Source of the DNA: Candidatus Jorgensenbacteria bacterium CG23_combo_of_CG06-09_8_20_14_all_54_14
GTDB taxonomy: Bacteria; Patescibacteriota; Minisyncoccia; UBA6257; GWB1-50-10
DNA length: 9,591 bases
Assembly (NCBI GenBank): GCA_002772205.1
Contig: PCRZ01000001.1
Span: forward strand, 1 to 9,591
Direction: 5' to 3'
Of the stretch, positions 4,922-9,591 are shown piece after piece; within the stretch, counting starts at the first letter, position 1; each line of letters starts with the position of its first letter. The translations under genes and the position numbers were made by a program. The notes beneath the pieces are model-generated. The model was not told where the DNA came from. It saw only the letters and a program-made list of their open reading frames with translations, and ran no database searches.

Positions 4922-6064
4922 TTAGAACCCCAGTCGCCTGGCGGTTTCTTCGCCCGCGGCGGCGTTCGTAGTGAGGAGGAACGTGCGGCCGAGCCAGGTG
5001 TAACCCAGCGTGGCTCCCGGCGTGGCGAAATCAACGAGCGAGGCGGGGGGTCCTTTAATACTGCCATCCCGCCACACCCCTTCCGCGCCGGGATCGGCGA
5101 GGAAGAAGTTCCTATTATCGGGGTCGTGTTGAAGCGCACCTATCTTTCCCTGCATGGCGCCGAGGTCCACTCCGCTCTTCAGGGGTACCGCGAAACCGAA
5201 CCAGGTGCCGTCGGCCGCCGCATAGGTGAGGTAGGTCGCATCGTCCGCAAAAGAGCCAAGGAGTTCCGGCGTGAAAAACCCGGGGACGAGCCGTTTCGCG
5301 AGTTCCCCAAAAGCGATTACCTTGCCTTCGGCGGTCTTTATCGTCACCTCGCGGAAGAGCGGCACCGCAGCGCGGTCGAACGGGAGCGCGGCGCGCAGTC
5401 CGTCAACGCTCACGGGAGCGGGGGTCGCTTCCGTGCGGATGTCGGCGGGAATCGTGAAAAGAGAGGTGTGGGTGTCAATGCCTGCTATCACCTCCGCTGG
5501 GACCGGCGGTATGACTGGCGGTTCTTCCTGTGGCGGTGCGGGCGGTACCTCAACGACTGGTGCGGGCGCGGCTACCGGCTCGGCGGAGGTTCCGGCGAAC
5601 ATGGGGTAGATGAAGAAGTATCCCACCGCGGCGAGACCTACTACCACGAAAAACGAGAGAATGCCGAGAAAGATACCGCGCTTGGATTTCGGCGTTCCGC
5701 CGGGTGCGGGCGATATGGGCTTTGGAGCGCCGCTAGGTACGGGCGGCTTCGGAGGAACGCCTGCCTGCGCGGGCAGGCCGGCAGTTCCCATTTTTGGGGG
5801 CGTGAAAGGAATCGCAGGTTTTATGAACGGACTGGGCGCACTGCCTGGAGTTGACGGCGGGAAAGCCGACAATGGCGCCGCCGGCTTGGGAACATATGGG
5901 CGCGGCTCTCCTCCTCCCTGCTCTCCGATAGAGCGGAGGTCGGAACCCATAGTGCGAACCTCTACCTTCGGCTGCGGCGCGGGAGCGAGCGGCACTTCCC
6001 CCTCGCCCGTGGGGAGATTTTTGGGGGGCTGCGGCGCGCCCCATCCGGGGGTTGTGGTTTCCAT
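4922..6064 (-). CDS. Proline-rich single-span membrane protein, unknown function
   Basis: This 380-residue protein has three parts. Residues 1-127 form a disordered, proline-rich cytoplasmic region, with a short conserved-looking segment VRTMGSDLRSIGEQGGG (36-52). One transmembrane helix follows a basic KSKR stop (127-155, rich in F, V, G). An external part starts with a second Pro/Ala linker (160-190) and ends in a folded C-terminal domain (about 195-380) with FFLADPGAEGVW and LGYTWLGRTFLLTT. This layout resembles uncharacterised proteins I associate with Parcubacteria; no enzyme motif is present. I chose the ATG at 6064. A longer frame to 6172 would translate through a terminator hairpin and the promoter. 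Residues 96-102 (GLPAQAG) coincide with a palindromic repeat. It is transcribed from its own promoter, with terminators before it. Confidence 0.85.
   Translation of the reverse strand: METTTPGWGAPQPPKNLPTGEGEVPLAPAPQPKVEVRTMGSDLRSIGEQGGGEPRPYVPKPAAPLSAFPPSTPGSAPSPFIKPAIPFTPPKMGTAGLPAQAGVPPKPPVPSGAPKPISPAPGGTPKSKRGIFLGILSFFVVVGLAAVGYFFIYPMFAGTSAEPVAAPAPVVEVPPAPPQEEPPVIPPVPAEVIAGIDTHTSLFTIPADIRTEATPAPVSVDGLRAALPFDRAAVPLFREVTIKTAEGKVIAFGELAKRLVPGFFTPELLGSFADDATYLTYAAADGTWFGFAVPLKSGVDLGAMQGKIGALQHDPDNRNFFLADPGAEGVWRDGSIKGPPASLVDFATPGATLGYTWLGRTFLLTTNAAAGEETARRLGF
5761..5784. repeat. CCTGC/GCAGG palindrome inside the proline-rich gene
   Basis: GCCTGC (5763-5768) and GCAGGC (5773-5778) form a hairpin, and CTGCC (5761-5765) can alternatively pair with GGCAG (5780-5784). 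It encodes GLPAQAG in the disordered N-terminal region. The sequence resembles short GC-rich palindromes common in this kind of genome. Confidence 0.5.
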
Positions 6065-6070
6065 GCTTCT

Positions 6071-6099
6071 ATTATACATCCCGAGAGAAGCCACAACAA
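6071..6099 (-). promoter_or_regulatory. Promoter of the proline-rich membrane protein gene
   Basis: A perfect -10 TATAAT (6071-6076) has a -35 candidate TTGTTG (6094-6099) with an ideal 17-base spacer. Only AGAAGC separates the -10 from the ATG at 6064, so the expected start point falls on or beside the start codon, giving a leaderless message. It lies just after a terminator, as a new transcription unit should. Confidence 0.65.
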
Positions 6100-6116
6100 A
6101 GAAGAGGTGTGTATAA

Positions 6117-6162
6117 GTTTTAAAAAGAGGCGCATCCTCATCAGCTTCTAATGGGATGCACC
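6117..6162 (-). terminator. Rho-independent terminator, the strongest of three after pnp
   Basis: On the minus strand GGTGCATCC (6154-6162) pairs with GGATGCGCC (6129-6137), nine pairs with one G-U, around a 16-base loop. TCTTTTTA follows directly. The loop and arm contain CCCATTAGAAGC, a one-mismatch copy of the terminus of the element at 4739-4854. Confidence 0.8.
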
Positions 6163-6180
6163 TTTTCTCCATTACCGCTT

Positions 6181-6220
6181 ATAGAAAACTAAAGAGCGCC
6201 GCTCCCTGGTGCTCCTTAGT
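6181..6220 (-). terminator. Second terminator-like hairpin after pnp
   Basis: On the minus strand ACTAAGGAGC (6211-6220) pairs with GCTCTTTAGT (6188-6197), ten pairs with one G-U, followed by TTTCTAT. The loop is GC-rich. It stands between the other two candidates. Confidence 0.6.
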
Positions 6221-6256
6221 TAAAGACCCGCCATCCGACCAAAGTCGGAGTGGCGG
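6220..6256 (-). terminator. First terminator-like hairpin after pnp
   Basis: On the minus strand CCGCCA and TCCGAC pair with GTCGGA and TGGCGG (6228-6256). This gives twelve pairs with a single bulged C and a four-base TTTG loop. A short GTCTTTAA follows. The stem is stable but the T-run is weak. Confidence 0.6.
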
Positions 6257-6279
6257 CAGCCACCTTGCGGCTTGACCGT

Positions 6280-6385
6280 CCTGAGTCTTTCGACCCTGAG
6301 CGGGTTCGATTTACTCACCGCCCTGAGCGGGTTCGATTTACTCACCGCCCTGAGTATATCGAAGGGCTCAAGACCGAAGGGCTCA
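6280..6385. repeat. 27-bp tandem repeat and related CCTGAG/GAAGGGCTCA motifs
   Basis: A 27-bp unit starting CCTGAGCGGGTTCGATTTAC is repeated exactly at 6295-6321 and 6322-6348. Further CCTGAG copies lie at 6280 and 6349, and GAAGGGCTCA occurs at 6361-6370 and 6376-6385. The array fills the space between the pnp stop and its first terminator hairpin, so it is in the 3' untranslated region. The same motifs occur inside rsmA (2428-2460). Confidence 0.85.
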
Positions 6386-6409
6386 CCGTCGGAGGAGGGC
6401 GGCTTATCT

Positions 6410-8458
6410 CTATTGGGGCACGTTCCGGAGAGAGAGTCCAATGCGCCCGTCGGTGTCCGCGCGGATCACTTTGGCGCGCACGCGGTCACCGAGGCGCACC
6501 ACATCCTCCACCTTCTGCACAAATCCCTCTTTGAGTTCGGAGACGTGGATCATCCCGTCCCGGCCGCCGCCAAGGTCCACAATGGCGCCGAAGTCCATAA
6601 TTTTTATCACCGGTCCCTCCACTATGTCCCCTATCTCATATTCACGAACCACCGCCTGCACCATCGCAAAGGCCCTCTCGGTGGCGGCCGCATCGGTGCC
6701 GGAGACGAACACCTTGCCGTCCTCCTCAACATCAATATCCACCCCGCCGCCGCATGTGTTGATAATGCCGTTTATCGTGCGGCCGCCGGGGCCGATCACG
6801 GCACCGATCTTGTCCACGGGGATGATGAGCGTCTTGATAGTGGGCGCGTAGGGGGAGATCTTGGGCCGCGGCGCGGGGAGCGTGCGCTCAATGGTTTCAA
6901 GAATGTGGAGGCGCGCCCGCTTTGCGTCCTCAAGTGCTTTCGCGAATATTTCGGCGGTGATGCCGTTCAGTTTCACATCCATTTGAGCGGCGGTGATGCC
7001 GTTCCTCGTACCGGCAATTTTCAAATCCATATCGCCGTGGTTATCCTCCGGACCCTGGATGTCGGTTAATACCTTAAAACTTCCGTCCTCGCCGGCCATG
7101 AGCCCCATGGCGATGCCCGCCACCGGGGTCTTCAAAGGCACCCCCGCGTCCATGAGCGCGAGCGATGCGGCGCACGCGGAGGCCATGGAGGAGGAGCCGT
7201 TGGATGAGAGCGTCTCCGCGACCACGCGGATGGTGTAGGGGAATGTCTCCTTGGAGGGGATGAGGTTCCGGACCGCTTTCGCGGCGAGCGCCCCGTGGCC
7301 GATCTCGCGTCGCCCCGGCCCCCGCGCCCGCCCCGTTTCTCCCACGGAGAAACTAGGGAAGTTGTAGTGGAGCATAAAGCGGCGCCTCTCGGTGGCTTCC
7401 ATGGTTTCCACGATCTGTTCCGCGGCGGGAGAGGCGAGCGTCACCACCGCGAGGATCTGCGTATCGCCGCGGATGAAAAGTGCCGAGCCGTGGGTGCGCG
7501 GGAGGAGCCCCACCTCAGCGTGGAGGTCGCGCACCTCGTTCAGTTTTCTCCCGTCGGGGCGCTCCTCGCGCTCCAGAACCGCTTTCCGCACGTGCGAATC
7601 CACGGCGTCCTCAAAGAGTGCGTCTGCCGCCGCGAACGCTTCTTCGCCTGCCTCGGTCCCCGTTAGGTGTTCCATGAGCATGTGTTTGAGCGCTCCGAGC
7701 GATTTGGCGTGAATGGCGTCCGCGAGCTTGTCTTTGATGAAGCGTTCCACGATGGTGCGGACCTCGGGCGCGGGCTCGGCGATGGCAATCACGGTTTTAG
7801 GTTTGCCTATCTTCTTCGCGACGTCACACTGGAATGCCACGAGCGCCGCAATCTCTTTTTGGGCGCGCGCGAAGAGCTCCTGCACCTCCACCTCAGGAAC
7901 TTCAACTCCTTCAAACTCAATCATATTCACGAGCCCTTCGGGGCCCGCGAAGAAGGATTGATATCGGAGCGAGCCGTCGGGGTTTGTCGCGTTCAAGGAT
8001 ACCCCTGCCACCGGCCCGTTCCACGGAATATCCGAAATGGCAAGCGCGGTAGAAGTGGCGAGGAGCGCTACGGCGTCCGGGTCGTGTTTCTCATCGTAGG
8101 CGATGACCGTCACGGTCACCTGCACTTCGCGCCGGAGCCGCTGGTCAAAGAGCGGCCTGATGGTGCGGTCAATGAGGCGTCCGGAGAGCACCGCGTTATC
8201 GGAGGCCCTCCCCTCGCGCCGTATAAACCGGCTCCCGAGAATTTTTCCCGCAGCGTAGAAGCGTTCCTCGTAGTCAACGGTCAAGGGGAAGTAGTCGGTG
8301 GTGGTTTCTTTCTCGCCCATTACCACGGCGGCGAGGACCACCGTGTCCCCGTGGCGCCCCATGACGGCGCCGTTCGCCTGGTGGGCGAGTTCGGAGACCT
8401 CCACACTTATTGATTCCCCGCCGAGCGTGCTTTTGAAAATTTTCCTGTTTAATTCCAT
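6410..8458 (-). CDS. pnp: Polynucleotide phosphorylase (polyribonucleotide nucleotidyltransferase)
   Basis: PNPase degrades RNA 3' to 5' by phosphorolysis, releasing nucleoside diphosphates, and can run in reverse to add tails. It works as a trimer. All domains are seen in the 682 residues. The first RNase PH-like domain (about 5-145) includes the conserved FIRREGRASDNAVLSGRLIDR. A helical linker (about 240-300) and the second, catalytic RNase PH domain (about 305-530) follow. In the latter, GPEDNHGDMDLK carries the acid and lysine residues D472, D478 and K480, equivalent to E. coli D486, D492 and K494. RNA-binding KH (about 545-605, with GPGG at 556-559) and S1 (about 610-678) domains close the protein. 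It stands third in the rpsO operon, 33 bases after the NYN gene; rpsO-pnp linkage is widespread in bacteria. The stop is TAG. Confidence 0.98.
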   Translation of the reverse strand: MELNRKIFKSTLGGESISVEVSELAHQANGAVMGRHGDTVVLAAVVMGEKETTTDYFPLTVDYEERFYAAGKILGSRFIRREGRASDNAVLSGRLIDRTIRPLFDQRLRREVQVTVTVIAYDEKHDPDAVALLATSTALAISDIPWNGPVAGVSLNATNPDGSLRYQSFFAGPEGLVNMIEFEGVEVPEVEVQELFARAQKEIAALVAFQCDVAKKIGKPKTVIAIAEPAPEVRTIVERFIKDKLADAIHAKSLGALKHMLMEHLTGTEAGEEAFAAADALFEDAVDSHVRKAVLEREERPDGRKLNEVRDLHAEVGLLPRTHGSALFIRGDTQILAVVTLASPAAEQIVETMEATERRRFMLHYNFPSFSVGETGRARGPGRREIGHGALAAKAVRNLIPSKETFPYTIRVVAETLSSNGSSSMASACAASLALMDAGVPLKTPVAGIAMGLMAGEDGSFKVLTDIQGPEDNHGDMDLKIAGTRNGITAAQMDVKLNGITAEIFAKALEDAKRARLHILETIERTLPAPRPKISPYAPTIKTLIIPVDKIGAVIGPGGRTINGIINTCGGGVDIDVEEDGKVFVSGTDAAATERAFAMVQAVVREYEIGDIVEGPVIKIMDFGAIVDLGGGRDGMIHVSELKEGFVQKVEDVVRLGDRVRAKVIRADTDGRIGLSLRNVPQ

Positions 8459-8491
8459 TCTCTTGTTTTCTATTAATTAATTGTTTTTCTA
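8459..8491 (-). repeat. A+T-rich spacer with a short direct repeat before pnp
   Basis: The spacer consists mostly of two near-identical copies of TAATAGAAAAACAA (the second lacks one A), separated by TTAAT. The NYN stop is in the first copy. Only an AAGAGA run adjoins the pnp ATG, at a spacing unsuited to a classical Shine-Dalgarno sequence. The repeat could be a weak promoter or an A-rich translation enhancer. Confidence 0.4.
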
Positions 8492-9025
8492 TTACGGCGT
8501 TTTCCGTGTCCGCGGGGGTGGAATGCGGTTCAAGAGCTTTGGGGTTTTCTCAAGGTCAATGAAGAGGTCCGCGGCCTCGCGGAGCCGCCCAGAAGAGGTG
8601 CGGCGGAACGCGGCGACCTCTACCTGTTTTCCCATCCCCCACTTCAGGTATTCCACGAGGGGGGCAAAGTCGCCGTCGCCGGTTACGAGTACCACTGCGT
8701 CCAGGGAGGGGGCCATGCGCATGGCGTCCACCGCCATCCCCACGTCCCAGTCGGCTTTCTTGGTACCGTCGGGGTATACCTGGAGATCTTTCAAGCGGAG
8801 TTCCATGCCGACCTGCCGGAGCGCCTCAAAGAATGATTCCTCTCCGAGAGCCGTCTCGCTTTTCACCACGTAGGCGATCGCGCGGATCAGGGGCCGGCGC
8901 GCGGAGAGCACGCGGAGGAGCTCCCGGAAGTTCACGCGGGAGTGGTAGAGGTGTTTCGCGGAGTGATAGATGTTTTGGACATCTATGAAGATGCCAACAC
9001 GCTGGTTGGGATGCGGAATGGCCAT
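8492..9025 (-). CDS. NYN/LabA-like domain protein, putative ribonuclease
   Basis: The 177-residue protein is essentially one NYN domain, a PIN-like nuclease fold found in LabA-type proteins and in several bacterial and eukaryotic RNA-processing enzymes. Acidic metal-binding positions are visible: D15 and N18 in GIFIDVQNIY, D92 and D94 in KKADWDVGMAVDAM, and D117 and D119 in VVLVTGDGDFAPLV. These support an active metal-dependent nuclease, although many family members are untested. The basic, proline-rich tail (RIPPPRTRKTP) may bind RNA. It begins 7 bases after the rpsO stop and ends 33 bases before pnp, so it is almost certainly co-transcribed with both. Its place beside PNPase suggests a role in RNA decay or maturation, which is inference. 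Confidence 0.9.
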   Translation of the reverse strand: MAIPHPNQRVGIFIDVQNIYHSAKHLYHSRVNFRELLRVLSARRPLIRAIAYVVKSETALGEESFFEALRQVGMELRLKDLQVYPDGTKKADWDVGMAVDAMRMAPSLDAVVLVTGDGDFAPLVEYLKWGMGKQVEVAAFRRTSSGRLREAADLFIDLEKTPKLLNRIPPPRTRKTP

Positions 9026-9032
9026 GCCGATT

Positions 9033-9302
9033 TTATCCGACGTTGAGCGCGAGTTTCTTTGTGAGCTTTTCGTATTGCCGCTCGTCTTCGCGCTTCAGGT
9101 ACTGGAGGAACTTGCGCCGCTTCCCCACCATCATGAGGAGCCCCCGCCGCGAGTGGTGGTCCTTGGGGTGCTTTTTCAGGTGGTCGGCGAGCGCTTGGAT
9201 CTGTTTAGAGAGGAGCCCAATCTGTGCCTCCGCAGACCCCGTATCTGTCTCGTGGCGCCGATAGTCCTTTATGGCATTCTGCTTCTGTCGTTTGGAAAGC
9301 AT
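9033..9302 (-). CDS. rpsO: 30S ribosomal protein S15
   Basis: S15 binds the central domain of 16S rRNA early in small-subunit assembly and contributes to an intersubunit bridge. The 89 residues match the family's usual length and contain its signatures: RRHETDTGSAEAQIGLLSKQI (20-ish residues in helix 1-2), the HLKKHPKDHHSRRGLL loop-helix, and MVGKRRKFLQYLKRED with the C-terminal helix. It is the first gene of the rpsO-NYN-pnp operon. A promoter with good -35 and -10 boxes lies just upstream, and the predicted leader is only about nine bases. That leaves no room for the long 5' leader structures by which S15 represses itself in some bacteria. Confidence 0.98.
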   Translation of the reverse strand: MLSKRQKQNAIKDYRRHETDTGSAEAQIGLLSKQIQALADHLKKHPKDHHSRRGLLMMVGKRRKFLQYLKREDERQYEKLTKKLALNVG

Positions 9303-9317
9303 TTTATAAGTTTCTCC

Positions 9318-9346
9318 ATTCTATCAGGCGTTTTACAATTTGTCTA
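9318..9346 (-). promoter_or_regulatory. rpsO: Promoter of the rpsO-NYN-pnp operon
   Basis: The -35 TAGACA (9341-9346) and -10 TAGAAT (9318-9323) each match consensus at five of six bases, and the spacer is exactly 17. Transcription should begin near 9311, about nine bases before the rpsO ATG. The GGAG at 9314-9317 would then lie upstream of the message and could not serve as ribosome-binding site. The -35 overlaps the flanking direct repeat of the adjacent palindromic element. Confidence 0.75.
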
Positions 9347-9347
9347 C

Positions 9348-9398
9348 CCCGTTAGAGACAGCCTGCCCAGAGGCCATTCGGGCGCGCTCTCTAACGGG
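9348..9398. mobile_element. 51-bp palindromic element upstream of rpsO with 6-bp flanking repeats
   Basis: CCCGTTAGAGA (9348-9358) and TCTCTAACGGG (9388-9398) are perfect inverted repeats around a 29-base GC-rich interior, which can fold further (GCCC with GGGC). The element is flanked directly by GTCTAC on both sides (9342-9347 and 9399-9404), an exact 6-bp direct repeat like a target-site duplication. The termini share CCCGTTAGA with the element at 4739-4854. It lies between the stop of a possible upstream gene and the rpsO promoter. It could serve as a hairpin on either strand, but no T-run follows. Confidence 0.65.
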
Positions 9399-9457
9399 GT
9401 CTACTATCGGGAAATTGAGGTTTTACTTCAGAGCGTCTCTGACATAAAATCTCGCGA

Positions 9458-9591
9458 TTATTTTAACAACAGTGCATCAGTTTCCCCAATCATCTTCAAT
9501 TTCGATGCATATGCATCGAAATTGAGGACATTGGATTTTATTGCATGTTTTTTGGATGGTGAAAACGGATTTGCCGTGTCTTCAGTTTTTA
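9458..9591 (-). CDS. Possible 3' end of a gene running in from the right edge
   Basis: One minus-strand frame is open from the right edge to a TAA at 9458-9460, giving 43 residues. The C terminus reads NFDAYASKLKMIGETDALLLK, which has a protein-like mix of charged and hydrophobic residues. I recognise no family. In favour: all other genes are on this strand, and a hairpin element and a new promoter follow at sensible distances. Against: 43 open codons can arise by chance, and the opposite strand is also open here. The stretch is visibly A+T-richer than the rest of the window, which could mean different ancestry. Confidence 0.4.
   Translation of the reverse strand, partial: KTEDTANPFSPSKKHAIKSNVLNFDAYASKLKMIGETDALLLK
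9496..9525. repeat. Perfect 30-bp palindrome
   Basis: TCAATTTCGATGCAT (9496-9510) is followed with no gap by its exact complement ATGCATCGAAATTGA (9511-9525). A partly matching outer layer, CCAAT on the left (9486ff.) and ATTGG on the right (9530ff.), continues the symmetry. If the partial gene at 9458-9591 is real, the palindrome lies within its last 25 codons. Confidence 0.95.

Noticed and set aside
4892..5854. 320-codon open frame on the plus strand
   Set aside because: It is antisense to the proline-rich membrane protein gene. Its translation is Arg/Gly-rich and of low complexity, typical of the antisense of GC-rich coding DNA.
6065..6172. N-terminal extension of the proline-rich protein to an ATG at 6172
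   Set aside because: The extension would translate through a strong terminator hairpin, the -35/-10 boxes and the spacer. The ATG at 6064 follows the promoter directly.
6295..6348. tRNA T-arm-like GCGGGTTCGATTTACTC in the tandem repeat
   Set aside because: There is no acceptor stem, anticodon arm or D-arm around either copy, and the unit is simply repeated every 27 bases.
6220..6441. 73-codon minus-strand frame overlapping the pnp 3' end
   Set aside because: It translates the tandem repeat (RAVSKSNPL twice) and a terminator hairpin, and overlaps pnp in another frame.
7667..8413. 248-codon open frame on the plus strand
   Set aside because: It lies wholly antisense to pnp, whose domains and catalytic residues are unmistakable. 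No family match and no initiation signal is visible.
9303..9317. S15 autoregulatory leader in front of rpsO
   Set aside because: The predicted transcript leader is about nine bases, too short for any known S15-binding leader structure.
1..9591. Recoded UGA (glycine) as in Gracilibacteria or SR1
   Set aside because: UGA ends comM and the 1297-1674 gene at the expected protein lengths, so the standard bacterial code applies.
9556..9591. Plus-strand gene starting at the ATG at 9556
   Set aside because: Only 12 codons are visible, there is no promoter or Shine-Dalgarno sequence, and all firm genes are on the other strand.

Overview
The window looks like chromosomal DNA of a Candidate Phyla Radiation (Patescibacteria) bacterium, most likely a Parcubacteria lineage such as Kaiserbacteria. 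This is inferred from the compact layout, from short secreted or single-span proteins of types typical of that group, and from the many short palindromes scattered between and inside genes. The standard bacterial code is used: TAA, TAG and TGA all end clearly complete genes. Every supported gene lies on the minus strand, so transcription runs from high to low coordinates.

In order of transcription: the right edge (9405-9591) is visibly A+T-richer than the rest. It may hold the 3' end of a gene, with a perfect 30-bp palindrome inside it. A 51-bp palindromic element with 6-bp flanking direct repeats follows, and then a good promoter for an RNA-metabolism operon: rpsO (ribosomal protein S15), a NYN/LabA-type putative ribonuclease, and pnp (polynucleotide phosphorylase). 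Downstream of pnp is a 345-bp gene-free stretch (6065-6409). It holds a 27-bp tandem repeat, three successive terminator-like hairpins, and the promoter of the next gene, which encodes a proline-rich single-span membrane protein (4922-6064).

Next is a TraR/DksA-type zinc-finger protein (4394-4738). A second palindromic element (4739-4854) abuts its start codon. It has the same CCCGTTAGA...TCTAACGGG termini and near-identical 6-bp flanking repeats. A six-unit degenerate repeat separates this gene from comM/yifB (AAA ATPase, 2675-4216). A long imperfect hairpin then precedes rsmA (16S rRNA dimethyltransferase), whose coding sequence carries three in-frame repeat-like insertions. rsmA is followed at once by three genes for exported or membrane-anchored proteins of unknown function (1297-1674, 425-1201, and one running off the left edge).

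The main biological themes are ribosome biogenesis and RNA turnover (rpsO, NYN, pnp, rsmA), DNA uptake or recombination (comM), and an envelope-associated gene set. The most interesting signal is a family of small palindromic elements with target-site-duplication-like flanks placed at the 5' ends of genes, together with unrelated repeats tolerated inside rsmA. Several starts have a -10 box close to the start codon and no clear Shine-Dalgarno sequence, which suggests leaderless or very short-leader transcripts.
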